NCBI RefSeq assembly: GCF_000346465.2
Contig: NC_034011.1
Coordinates: 13,267,339 to 13,331,338, forward strand
Reading direction: 5' to 3'
DNA length: 64,000 nt
Source of the DNA: Prunus persica
Lineage: Eukaryota; Streptophyta; Magnoliopsida; Rosales; Rosaceae
Part shown: positions 32,063 to 42,120 of the stretch, piece by piece
Layout of the letters: each line of letters opens with the position of its first letter
Position numbering within the stretch: position 1 is the first letter of the stretch
The notes under the pieces: model-generated
The model's input: only the letters and a program-made list of their open reading frames with translations
Databases searched by the model: none
Told to the model about the DNA's origin: nothing
Position numbers and translations under genes: made by a program

Positions 32063-33553
32063 CTACTTGTACTTGTAGGAGAGAATGGAATATACGGTTT
32101 GTATGAAAGTAAGAGCTAGAATGACGAGGGCGGCAACGAAAGAGATGATTGACCAAGGATTGCTAAAATAATCGCGTCCGAGAATTGTTTGCCATCTGTG
32201 CCAGCGACCCTGATGATATTGTGTCACCTTCTCGAATAGCTCCCCGTAAGAGAAACTGCTGAATTCGGCATCATTGTTAAGCCTGTTGAAGAAAGAGGCA
32301 GTGTCCTCCGAGCTCAGAAAGGTCTGCATGATCTCTTTCTCAACTAGAAACTCTATGTCTTTGCTGGAGTTTATAAGATTATCCATCAGAAAAGCATAAG
32401 AGGAAATGTGAGTTGTGGAGTTTATGATATTTGGTTCACACTGTTCAAAGGCAATGAGGTTTCTGAAGAGAGACTCTCCATTCTCTTGAACTCTTATTGG
32501 CGGGATCTCCATCACTCCATCTTTGAAAGTCACATTCAACATGTCATTGTCTTTTCCACGTTTGAATTTCACCCCAGCTTGCAGCAGCTCTGTCACGGAG
32601 GGAATCGATTGCCAAGAAAATGATTTCGTATTCTCTGCATTTTCATCGAATGATCTGATTAAACAGTTTCTTATGAAATCAAGTAGGTGCAAATTTTTCC
32701 CCACCCCATCTATTTCCGGACTCATTTCAAACGTCCAAGAGTAAAAAAAGTTGAGAGCAAGGTCAGGTAGAGTACGCCTTCCCGATATCCATGTGATATC
32801 GAATAAGCATTCAAGAACTCTCCAAGGAATCTGGTTTTCAAGTAGAAGTAGGTCATTTAGAAGTGCCAGGATCACCCATTTAGCCCACACAGGATCATCC
32901 TTATCTTGGGTCAACTCGCCCGCATACACTTTGAAGAGTTCTATAAGAAAACAACCATCAAGCACCATCATTTCGACAAATTGATCACTGCTCAGATCAT
33001 CAAATTTTTCTTCGTAACAATTGCGATAATATTGTTCTGTACTTCTAATGACTTTGACAAAGTACTCCAAATTAGTGTCTGGAGTTGGTTTTCGCTGAAG
33101 GAGCAAATGCAAGTACCATAGCTTAGTTTCTTGCATGGCTTGCAGGTTCTTCTTTCCATGGTGAAACGGTCCAATTGAAACTAAATTAGGAACAAAAACT
33201 TTTTCATTGTGCTTGCGCAACAGATTAGGGATCCGAAATATGGAACGACGAGTTGGTAACGATGACTCTTTGCGAAGCTTGCCTTCAATCGAGGAAGCTA
33301 AGAGTTTATCTCTGTTTCCATTTGCAATCACATTATTATTTTCTGCTATTTCATGCCCGCCCGTATCATCAATATTAATCAACCAATAGTTATTTACCTT
33401 GTTTTCACTGGAAACTAATGATTCGTCATCTTCATGATTTGTGTTTTCAGCCGAAACGGACTTATTGTTTACTTTATTTGTTGGCATGTCATATCCTTCA
33501 TCAGCTCTGGTTATTTTAATAAATAGAGAACTTCCTACCCTCTTCATCATCAT
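32063..33553 (-). CDS. DUF247 (UPF0481) protein, intact
   Basis: A complete open frame. The ATG at 33553 gives 496 codons; the frame is open seven codons further but without another ATG. Residues about 1-85 are a variable acidic/Asn-rich head. The DUF247 domain then runs nearly to the end: LASSIEGKLRKESSLPTRRS, FVPNLVSIGPFHHGKKNLQAM, EMMVLDGCFLIELF, DLLLLENQIPWRVLECLFDI, HLLDFIRNCL, SVTELLQAGVKFKRG, MEIPPIRV and ESLFRNLIAFEQC. A single C-terminal hydrophobic segment (about residues 465-488, WSIISFVAALVILALTF) precedes the tail SYKYK. Members are plasma-membrane-associated proteins of unknown biochemical role; in grasses, DUF247 genes determine self-incompatibility. A probable 5' UTR intron ends just upstream (TTAAAAG acceptor near 33583). 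No lesions seen. Confidence 0.93.
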   Translation of the reverse strand: MMMKRVGSSLFIKITRADEGYDMPTNKVNNKSVSAENTNHEDDESLVSSENKVNNYWLINIDDTGGHEIAENNNVIANGNRDKLLASSIEGKLRKESSLPTRRSIFRIPNLLRKHNEKVFVPNLVSIGPFHHGKKNLQAMQETKLWYLHLLLQRKPTPDTNLEYFVKVIRSTEQYYRNCYEEKFDDLSSDQFVEMMVLDGCFLIELFKVYAGELTQDKDDPVWAKWVILALLNDLLLLENQIPWRVLECLFDITWISGRRTLPDLALNFFYSWTFEMSPEIDGVGKNLHLLDFIRNCLIRSFDENAENTKSFSWQSIPSVTELLQAGVKFKRGKDNDMLNVTFKDGVMEIPPIRVQENGESLFRNLIAFEQCEPNIINSTTHISSYAFLMDNLINSSKDIEFLVEKEIMQTFLSSEDTASFFNRLNNDAEFSSFSYGELFEKVTQYHQGRWHRWQTILGRDYFSNPWSIISFVAALVILALTFIQTVYSILSYKYK

Positions 33554-33934
33554 GTACTCCCTTTCTGAGTCCAAATTGTCAGCTATATCTGCTTTTAATT
33601 AGAGGGGGAAAAATGAAAATTGTTAGTCACAAAAACCAAATGTGAATATAGAACACTGATTAGTTGAAGTTACAACAAACCCTCTATATAAAATATTTAT
33701 GCCTTATAAGTAACACTTGGTGTCTAGATTATATTGAATTGGATAATTCAGTAGATTCAAGGTATGTTGAATGAAGAAATGAAAAATTAAGGGCTGTTAT
33801 TCAATCCAATTCAATCCTATGAACCAACCTAATGTTGATCAAGTACTTTACATGGGTAACTTCAATTAATAATGACCGACAGAATTGTAGTTAGGGCTAA
33901 ATTACATGTTGATTGCTTACCCGGTAACAGTCTC

Positions 33935-34310
33935 CTTCTATTGAGGGATCCTTTATGAAAAAAATTTCAACGTTCCAAACCATTTATTTTTCACATCTTT
34001 ATTCAGAGATCATCTTTGCAAAAAATCATGAAAATTGAAAATCATTAAGGCATCTAATTAAGATCAACAAAATGAATGAGCACGATACTTCAAGAAAGTA
34101 CTTGAATTTCAATAATTTAATTGAATGACCAAATGATATCTTATTCAAGTGATTTTTTGTAGAGATGATCTTTTAATGAATATCTAGAAACTAGACAATT
34201 TGGATTAGTGAACTACAATGTATAGTGGGCCCTACAAGAGTGTCCCTCAAATAACTTTATTTGAGGGTTCCTCAACGAAAGCTCTCAATATATATATAAT
34301 TGTAATTAAC
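33935..34310. mobile_element. MITE-like repeat, copy 1
   Basis: About 375 bp, matching 37835-38200 in the same orientation along its whole length (TCTATTGAGGGA, CATCTTTGCAAAAAA, GATACTTCAAGAAAGTACTT, CCAAATGATATC, CAATGTATAGTGGGCCCT). It ends in TATATATA. TTGAGGG occurs at both ends. It lies in the upstream region of the intact DUF247 gene, probably inside its 5' intron. Confidence 0.7.
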
Positions 34311-34553
34311 TACACAGCATATATATTTAAATATATTGTAAAATGTTGAATGATGAAAAAAGGAAAGACGCATTACATGGGGTTGGAAAAACTTGAAGAG
34401 GATGATCGAATTTTGAAGCTATTCTGGAAATAGACTAGTGATTCGAACTTCAAGCTAGCTCTCCAGACAAAGTGGAGGAAAGATAGAAAGCTCTCCCAAG
34501 ATTAGTGAAACAGAGAAACCTATGTGAACCACGAATTGCTTGCTTGCCCTCAC

Positions 34554-34561
34554 TTATATAA
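34554..34561 (-). promoter_or_regulatory. Possible TATA box of the intact DUF247 gene
   Basis: Minus-strand TTATATAAGTGAGGGC. A CT-rich, leader-like stretch follows (GTTTCTCTGTTTCACTAATC), then possible GT donors near 34375. Placement about 1 kb upstream of the ATG presumes a 5' UTR intron (about 33585-34375). This is inference only. Confidence 0.35.
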
Positions 34562-34669
34562 TAGATAGTTAGATATGTGTTGGTTTCATTTACATCATCA
34601 CCGCCAGCCAGAGGCCCAGAAGGCAAGTGTGTACATTAGAAAACTGAAAGTAGCCGTAGAATAACGTGC

Positions 34670-35323
34670 AAAAATGAACCACATGAACCCCATTTATTTA
34701 TTATTTGGTGGATCCGCTATTACTTGGACAACTACTCCAGGTCTTTTTTTATTTTTCTACATTAATTTATTGTTATAAGCTATTATTAATACTGGTTCAT
34801 CTCACCACTTGCACAATAATGCGAAAAGTCCCCGTTTACTTTAGATAAGTACTCCAGTCCAGGTCTTTATTTATTTGTAATGTTGAGAGTTTTTTTGTGG
34901 GGATATGATAACATTGGAGACTTTTTATTTTATATTTTAATATAATCTAAATTACGGGAAGGGGAATTCAAACTCAGTTGCAGAGTGAGGAGCACATATG
35001 CTTTAGTCAATTTTGCTAAACTCATGTCTGCAACATTGGAAAATTTACAATAACATTGTATGAATAAAAAATCTCTCTCTGAAAAAAAAATTTATGAATC
35101 TAGTGAGTTATCAAATTCAACCAAATCTTATGCAGCTAGCGTGACCTAATAAATACTTTATTGCTAAATGTGAATGCCTAACAGCAAAACACACTACAAG
35201 GTAAAAAGGCCTTCAACATCTTTGAGCCATATGTACACAGCTAGTAACAAACGACATAGACTATGGCAAAAATTGAAAAACTCAAATAGAAAACTGCGTA
35301 GAGGCACACCCATACACAGGGCC
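34670..35323. repeat. Duplicated flank, copy 1
   Basis: About 650 bp repeated at 36465-37091 in the same orientation. Shared landmarks: GCAAAAATGAACCACATGAA, GGTTCATCTCACCACTTG, CAATAATGCGAAAAGTCCCC, ATTCAACCAAATCTTAT, AAAACACACTACAA, ACTGCGTAGAGGCA. A SINE-like block (34955-35025) lies inside. At 35324 it meets CAGGGCCGGACGCACC, which resembles a hAT-type terminus, where copy 2 instead continues into unique sequence. Confidence 0.85.
34955..35025 (-). repeat. tRNA-derived SINE-like block, copy 1
   Basis: Read on the minus strand: a degenerate A box (TTAGCAAAATTGAC) about 45 bp before a degenerate B box (GTTTGAATTCC). The duplicate at 36735-36795 is better preserved and supports the call. 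Confidence 0.45.
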
Positions 35324-35477
35324 GGACGCACCAAGGGACAAGAAGGGTCAATTGACCCCTTGGGATGCCAGCGTTTGGCTATGGAGGTCTCAGGTGAGCA
35401 GCCCTTGACCAGCAGCTTGTTGACCCCTTAGGTGCACTGAATGTGCTTGACGAAAGTCCCCAAAGAGAGAAAGCGAG

Positions 35478-36080
35478 GTGGGTTGGTGGGTTACAACGAT
35501 GGTCATGGGTGGGTGAGTTTTAATTTTGGTATGAGATAGAGAAAAGGAAAGGTAATAGGTGGGTTACAACGATGGTCATGGGTGGGTGAGTTTTAATTTT
35601 GGTATGAGATAGAGAAAAGGAAAGGTAATAGGTGGGTTACAACGATGGTCATGGGTGGGTGAGTTTTAATTTTGGACAGAGATGAAAAGGAAAGGTAATG
35701 AGTGGGTTACAGCGATGTTAATGGGTGTGTGAGTTTTAATTTTGGACAGAGATAGAGAAAAGAAAAGGTAATGGGTCGGTTACAACAATGGTCATGGGTG
35801 GGTGAGTTTTAATTTTGGACAGAGATGAAAAGGAAAGGTAATGAGTGGGTTACAACGATGTTAATGGGTGGGTGAGTTTTAATTTTGGACAGAGATAGAG
35901 AAAAGAAAAGGTAATGAGTCAGTTACAACGATGGTAATGGGCGGGTGAGTTTTAATTTTGGACAAAGATAGAGAAAAGAAAAGGCAAGATAGAGGAAATG
36001 GTAATGGATGGGTTACAGCAATGGTAATGGATGGTTGAGTTTTAATTTTGGACAGAGATAGAGAAAAAGAAAGGCAAGAC
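35478..36080 (+). repeat. 72-bp minisatellite, about 8 copies
   Basis: A unit of 70-73 bp: GGGTTACAACGATGGTCATGG, GGTGGGTGAGTTTTAATTTT, GGACAGAGATAGAG, AAAAGGAAAGGTAATG. Units start near 35488, 35561, 35634, 35704, 35777, 35848, 35920 and 36010; the last is longer. Early units have GGTATGAGATAG where later ones have GGACAGAGATAG, so two sub-types expanded in blocks. It lies between the two copies of the duplicated flank. 36081-36464 has no recognisable gene. Confidence 0.93.
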
Positions 36081-36464
36081 TGAGCAGATCAAAGGGAATT
36101 TGTGTTGCCAACTGTTGAGATTGGTAAAATTCCCATGTGGCACCCATGTAGTAAATGGGGAAGCAAGTTCTGGTTTTGGTTTGGCTTTTGGAGGAAGTTA
36201 TGTTGCATTAAATGAGTGGTTGAAATTGATGACATTTAGTCTTCACTTGGGGCTCCCGACATTGGCAGGGAATGGGAACAGGAATGTAGGCACGCCAACA
36301 ACAGCAAATATGTTATATTATATGTAGTATTTTTTTTATTTTATAAAAGTTGACAAGGTACGGAACAGAGGATTGGGGTGGATGTTACAGAGAGTGAAAC
36401 TGTGAAAAAGAAAATGGGAGGTATTGTTTTTTGGTGGATCCCCTATTATTTGGTCTTTTTTTAT

Positions 36465-37091
36465 TGTGCAAAAATGAACCACATGAACCCTGTTTATTTA
36501 TTTATTTATTATTTGCTGGATCCCCTATTATTTGGTCTTTTTTTATTTTTCTACTTTAATTTATTTTTATAAGCTATTATTAATACTGGTTCATCTCACC
36601 ACTTGTACAATAATGCGAAAAGTCCCCTATTATTTGGTCTTTATTTATTTGTAATGTTGAGAATTTTTTTGTGTGGATATAATAACATTGGAGACTTTTT
36701 ATTTTATATTTTAATATAATCTAAATTATAGAGAGGGGAATTCGAACTCGGCTGTAGAGTGAGAAGCACATCCTTTCTAGCCAACTTTGCTAAGCTCATG
36801 CCTGCAACATTGGAGACTTTACAATACCACTGTATGAATAAAAAATCTCTCTTCAAAAAAAACTTTATGAATTTAGTGAGTTATCAAATTCAACCAAATC
36901 TTATACAGCTAACGTGATCTAATAAATAATTTTCTACTAAATGTGACTGCCTAACAGCAAAACACACTACAACGTAAAAGCCTTTAACATCTTTGAGCCA
37001 TATGTACACAGCAGCTAGTAACAAACGACATAGACTATGGCAAAAATTGAAAAACTTAAATAGAAAACTGCGTAGAGGCATACCCATACAT
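36465..37091. repeat. Duplicated flank, copy 2
   Basis: Second copy of 34670-35323. It continues without a break past ACTGCGTAGAGGCATACCCATACAT into CGCAAAAATAAGAATG, so copy 2 probably keeps the original right-hand context and copy 1 is joined to an insertion at 35324. Confidence 0.85.
36735..36795 (-). repeat. tRNA-derived SINE-like block, copy 2
   Basis: Minus strand: A box TAGCAAAGTTGG (36781-36792) and B box GTTCGAATTCC (36737-36747), spaced as in tRNA genes. The body between them does not fold as a tRNA, so it is a SINE head rather than a tRNA gene. Confidence 0.6.
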
Positions 37092-37699
37092 CGCAAAAAT
37101 AAGAATGAAATTGGCCAAACAACACACCAAAATTAAGCTTCAAAAAGCACCAAGAATTCGCACCAAAGTAGATAGACCAAGCCGACTTTCAACGTAGGCC
37201 TTAAAAATGGATAGGCAAAAATTTAATGTCAATGGGATGGGGTCTAATTCAGTAAAAAAATGGCCATTTGCATATCAGTTATCTCGAATTGTAATTTTCC
37301 TGTATGAGCCATTTTGATAGTGTGTGTGAGAAAATAAAAAACAAAGGTTTAGTTTTAATAAATTAATTGTCGACGGAATTCGCAAATTCCAATCCATATT
37401 CTTCAAAAAGGGCATCATTCTCCTTGGAGAATTCTTGAATCTTTTTTTAGGACATACAATTACATTGTCGAGACATTCAAGTTTAGAAGTTCATAATGCC
37501 TACCGATCAACAAACTATATAGTGGATGTTATGGCTATAATATGGGACAAAGCACCAACATCGAACTTCTATTATATTTGCGTATCCAATTTCCCCTTTT
37601 TATTTGTTTGTATTAATTTACTTGATCGTCTTAAGTTAAGACTCTTACCCGAATTCTCGTAATTTCTTTTTATTTAATATATATATATATATATATATG

Positions 37700-37825
37700 C
37701 ATGTGAGGTATAGCTTAGTTGGTTGAGCTCTTTCACCTCCATTCATATGAGCAGAGGTTCGAAACCTCAGACATCTAATAAATATTTTTGTAAACCCACC
37801 TCCCCCAATAGCTTGTACTCAAAAA
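37700..37825 (+). repeat. tRNA-derived SINE
   Basis: A box TAGCTTAGTTGG (37711-37722, full match to the polymerase III consensus) and B box GGTTCGAAACC (37756-37766). The tail is AT-rich (AATAAATATTTTTGTA). It follows an (AT)n run at 37676-37698 that may be the insertion target. No cloverleaf acceptor stem is seen, so this is not a functional tRNA gene. Confidence 0.7.
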
Positions 37826-37834
37826 ATTATATAT

Positions 37835-38200
37835 ATCAGTCCCCCTCTATTGAGGGACACCCTTTAGGGTACCCCACAAATTTTTTCCAATGATCAAAAC
37901 TTTTTTTTTTTAAAGTCTTCATTCATATATCATCTTTGCAAAAAACTAGACAAATCAGAAACCATTTAGATATCTAATTCTGTCCTACAAAATCGATGAA
38001 CACGGTACTTCAAGAAAATACTTAAATTTCAATATTTCTATTGAGTGCTCAAATGATATCAGATTCAAGTTATTTTTTGCTGAGATGATCTTTGAATGAA
38101 TATCTACAAAATAGATAGTTTGGATTAATGAAATGCAATGTATGGTGAGTCCTGTAAAGGTATTCTTCAAATAATCCCTAAATTAAAGCTCTATATATAT
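37835..38200. mobile_element. MITE-like repeat, copy 2
   Basis: Same family as 33935-34310. The two copies flank the duplicated segment and minisatellite. It ends at a TATATATATATGTGTGTG run. 38200-39840 is AT-rich with no gene or clear element. Confidence 0.7.
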
Positions 38201-39839
38201 ATATATATGTGTGTGTGTGAAAGCATAATGTCACCTATTACACACCTATATTGTCCTAGCCCACTTGAAGGAAGCTTCTAATTTGGTATTTAATTTATAT
38301 TTTCAATTAGATCAAGTTATTGTTGACCATTCATATTTAATATCCCTTTGCTTCCCTCGGTCTTACTTCCTTTTTCTTTTTTTTTGAGAAAAAAATAGAT
38401 TCATTCATTAATCATGAAGGTTCCTTCTCAATCCATGTTACATAATTTTTGTGCAGTTTAGCGCAAACCGCACAAGAGGATGAGCTTTTCTAGTGCACTG
38501 GCGATGTTGCCAAATGACAATTAAAAGAGTGAAAACAACGACTGAAGAGTTTCACCATCCGCCTCATAACTTTCGTCTCCTAAATAAAGAGCTTTGATAA
38601 TGACCTCCCTTGCATCCATTTTCAAGATTACATCATAAAATCCCTAATACAAGTGATAGTCTAAACGACAAGAGAAAGAGAGTTTCGCACATACACACAC
38701 TGTCAAAGTGTCATGAAACTTCAAACCTAAGATTACTTATCTACAAGTGAAAACTATTTTTCACTAAATTAGACCCCATTGACACTTTATTTTTTCTTTT
38801 AATCATTTTTATACAGTGTAATATTTTAGCGGGCCGATATTTCATTCCATTATCAAATGGTCTTCGTGTCTAACGTGGTTGATGAAAAATATAGATATAA
38901 CGTTCAAGTATGGTACTCCCCTCAAAAGTCTCCGACCCAATTGTAATAAACAATGTTTTTTTGGGGTAAAATATAATAAATAATGCCGAAACAAAATAAA
39001 CACTATAACCAATTATATGTACTACAAAAAAAATAAAAAATAAAGACCTCACTAATAATAATTACAACGACTGCAAAATAATTACAATAAAAAATATGCA
39101 ATAATAAATAAAGAGCTAGATTAATCCAAGTACAAGGACGACAAGTGGTAGACTAAAAACTTGCTAATATAAAACAAGGACAGGCCAAGAGAATCAAACA
39201 TCGTTTCACTTGAGTTTCTCTCTGCCATTGTAAGTGAGATTAATGAAAGCAGGACTGCAGAGGCTCAAAAGCATAGATCAAATCAAACTTCGATTATCAT
39301 CTGTTTAAATTTCTCCAACAAATTGAGCTCAAACTTTAAACCTTATATAGCCATGTAAGCAACTGCTTCTCTTTTATATATGATGTCAATTCGTTCACCT
39401 TTTTTTGTTTTTGTTTTTTTTCTAAGGGTTAAATTTAGCAATATAGAGACTTTATTTTGTCATTCAAAACTGTCAATTCAATTAGAGACCTTTTTTTGTG
39501 CTTAAATTATTTTGTAAACAAATTAGAATAATCGTATATTAAACAGATTAGAACTCTTTCTGCACAAGCTCCTGGCGTGAGCCATATATGTCTATGAAGC
39601 TTCATTTTAGGTCATTTTTTGTCGGTGCTAATTCAATACTGTTTGACATCTAAAAGCGTTTTTGATAGTGTATGGTAGAAAAGTTTAGAAGCAATTTTGA
39701 GTCATTGAAGCGGTTTCTGGAGAAGCACATTTTATGTGCTTTTTTAGGAAGCACTTGAATTTTTTTTTTATAGAAATTCAATATTTTTATAATAAAAGAG
39801 CCTTTGTTAAAAGCACTTATTAACATAAGTACTTCCTAG

Positions 39840-39840
<1 letters not shown>

Positions 39841-39875
<35 letters not shown>

Positions 39876-39876
39876 T
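39841..39876. repeat. (ATT)n microsatellite
   Basis: About 12 uninterrupted trinucleotide units. No gene nearby. Confidence 0.97.
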
Positions 39877-40244
39877 TAAATAGCATAACAATAATCTATA
39901 ATGATTGCATGAACATTTAAATCCGTTTGATAACTTTTTAGTTTTTGCTTTCAATAGAAGGAAAAATATATAGGGAAATCAATGTTGAAGCTTCTCAACT
40001 TTCACAATTGGTTTCGACCAAAATATAATTAATTAAATAATTTTCATATTCTTAATGTTTTGACCCTTCTGACCCTTTTAGAAAACAAAAACATTGAACC
40101 TTTGCAACCTTGACATGTATATACTTGTAGTTGTTATAACGTATATGAAGCTTACCTTTTTATTAGTTGTTGATTTATGAAATAATACCAAGGAGTATTT
40201 GGTATTTGAGTTTGTTTTGTTTTGATTTAATCTTTAAATGCGTT

Positions 40245-40600
40245 TGATTCATGAGAAAAAGGACTTTCGTAATAGGAAATCAATGTTTGGTGGATATGGA
40301 AAAGGTTTCCTCGTGAAAATCAAACCTTTCCTCCACCCTATGTTTCATTTCCCCCTCCCATGTTGCAAATATGCTCTTATTAACAATTAAAAATACCAAA
40401 GCATGCATTATTGATTACATTTTTTTATTACATATTTCTAATTGAGGGGTATAATAATTGAAAAACTAAACAAGGTTTGTTTCCAATTTCCATACAAAAC
40501 CAAACATTGGTAATGAAGTAAATTGGTATTTCCTAATTACTTTTTCGACATTACCAAACATGAGAAAACAATCTATTATTTCCCTTTTCCCTAGGAACAG
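40245..40600. mobile_element. Diverged relative of the 22081-22545 MITE
   Basis: Shared order with 22081-22545: GGGTATAAT-type text, AATTGAAAAACTAAACAA, ACAAAACCAAACAT, AAATTGGTATTTCC, ATTACTTTTTCGACATTACC. The ends are degenerate (GTTTGATTCATG on the left). It lies about 230 bp upstream of the third DUF247 gene. Confidence 0.6.
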
Positions 40601-40833
40601 ATATAGGGAGCCAATCAATGCCGTGGTCTCACGTTCGAATCCATGACACCTTCATTTCCACACTAATAGTGGCATGTTAATTTTCTCGAAACTCAAATTA
40701 ATTAGATTTTGCAAAATTTTTAATTACCCATTCAAATTTTTTGTAGTTTATTGACATGTGGGTATGATAATTAATTTCAATTTTCTCCTATCAAAACCAG
40801 ATTTCGACTCATTTGGAGTTATAAAAGGAGTTC

Positions 40834-42120
40834 ATGACAACAGAGAACAATACAAGTGACCACTCCGCGATTGAATCTGAGAATGATCAGGAGGAAGAAC
40901 CTGTGCCGATAGAAAATGATGATACTAATGAAAATAGAGATGAAGATGAATTGTTATCATCCTCGATTCAAGAAAAGGTTAACCAGGCCTCGGATCCATT
41001 TTCAGTTCATCGTTGCATTTATAGGATCCCTGCTGTACTACGTAAGCATAATGAAAAAGCCTTCGTTCCAATTGTAGTTTCAATTGGGCCCCTTCACCAT
41101 GGGAACGAAAACCTTCAAGCCATGGAAGAAGTTAAGCTATGGTACTTGCAATGCCTCCTTGACCGAAAACCGACTCCCGAAACAGATATGGAGTCTCTTC
41201 TCAAAGCCATTAGACCTATACAACAAGCTTGTCAAGAGTGTTATGAAGAAAAAATTCATATCAGCAATGACGAATTTCTTGAAATGATGGTGATTGATGG
41301 TTGCTTCATTAGCGAATTCTTCCGCAGGTTTGCCAACGAGGTGACCGTCGACAACGAAGATGGTCTCTTTTCTACATCATGGATGCCTTTAGCAGTCATA
41401 AATGATCTGCTTCTACTTGAAAACCAACTTCCTTGGAGAGTTCTTGATTGTTTATTTGAGCTTACATGCGAATCGGGAACGTCTTCCCTACTAGGGCTTA
41501 TTAACAGTACTTTTAAGGCCTACACTGGGGGGCTATCTCCAAAGCCTAGTGGAACAGTAAAACACAGGCATTTACTTGACTTCATACGAAACTCTTTCCT
41601 TGGATCGTACCCGGAAAGCGAGTCAGATGAAAGCGCGAGAGATTCAGACACAATTCTCTCTGCAACAGAGCTTCGCAAAGTTGGGGTGAAATTCAAACGT
41701 GGAAATGAAGATGATACCATGCTCAACATAACTTTCGAAAACGGAGTAATGAAAATTCCACCAATAATAGTGTTTGATGAGAATAGGGAATCTCTGTTCG
41801 GAAACCTCATTGTTTATGAACAATGTCAGCCGCGCCTTGGATATCAAATCACCTCTTATGTGGTGCTCTTGGATAACCTTATCAAATCAACCAAAGATGT
41901 AGACTTTTTGGTTGAGAAGGGAATCATGGCAAAGATTTGGAGCAGGAAGGAGATGTTGGGTTTCTTCAAGAGGCTTTACAATGACACTAGACTTTATAAA
42001 TATTTCTCTTACGATGAACTCCAGACCGAAGTGAATGCATACTGTGCGGGTGGCTGGCGCAAATGGAAACAGATTCTCCGACGTGATTATTTAAAGAATC
42101 CTTGCTCAAGCTCGTCTTGA
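40834..42120 (+). CDS. DUF247 (UPF0481) protein lacking the membrane segment
   Basis: The ATG at 40834 opens 428 codons without interruption. An acidic head (ENDQEEEPVPIENDD) is followed by the DUF247 domain from LLSSSIQEKVNQASDPFSVH through AFVPIVVSIGPLHHGNENLQ, EMMVIDGCFISEFF, NDLLLLENQLPWRVLDCLFE, HLLDFIRNSFL, TELRKVGVKFKRG, MKIPPIIV and FGNLIVYEQC to KQILRRDYLKNPCSSSS. Relatives continue NPWS plus about 25 hydrophobic residues and a short tail; here the frame ends seven residues after NP, so the anchor is absent. No alternative frame downstream restores it. TATAAAA (40820-40826) is only 8 bp before the ATG, too close for a normal leader, so the promoter may be elsewhere or this may be a dying gene. 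Confidence 0.85.
   Translation: MTTENNTSDHSAIESENDQEEEPVPIENDDTNENRDEDELLSSSIQEKVNQASDPFSVHRCIYRIPAVLRKHNEKAFVPIVVSIGPLHHGNENLQAMEEVKLWYLQCLLDRKPTPETDMESLLKAIRPIQQACQECYEEKIHISNDEFLEMMVIDGCFISEFFRRFANEVTVDNEDGLFSTSWMPLAVINDLLLLENQLPWRVLDCLFELTCESGTSSLLGLINSTFKAYTGGLSPKPSGTVKHRHLLDFIRNSFLGSYPESESDESARDSDTILSATELRKVGVKFKRGNEDDTMLNITFENGVMKIPPIIVFDENRESLFGNLIVYEQCQPRLGYQITSYVVLLDNLIKSTKDVDFLVEKGIMAKIWSRKEMLGFFKRLYNDTRLYKYFSYDELQTEVNAYCAGGWRKWKQILRRDYLKNPCSSSS

Noticed and set aside
33551..33574. Longer start for the intact DUF247 gene (503 codons)
   Set aside because: The extra seven codons begin with TTG, not ATG; the first ATG is at 33553.
35174..35431. 85-codon open frame
   Set aside because: It spans the junction of the duplicated flank and a hAT-like end and has no recognisable features.
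37711..37766. tRNA gene
   Set aside because: A and B boxes are present but no acceptor stem or anticodon arm forms; a SINE is the better reading.
27730..42120. DUF247 cluster as a self-incompatibility locus
   Set aside because: Known only for grasses; no partner gene (such as HPS10-like) is seen here, so the claim is not made.
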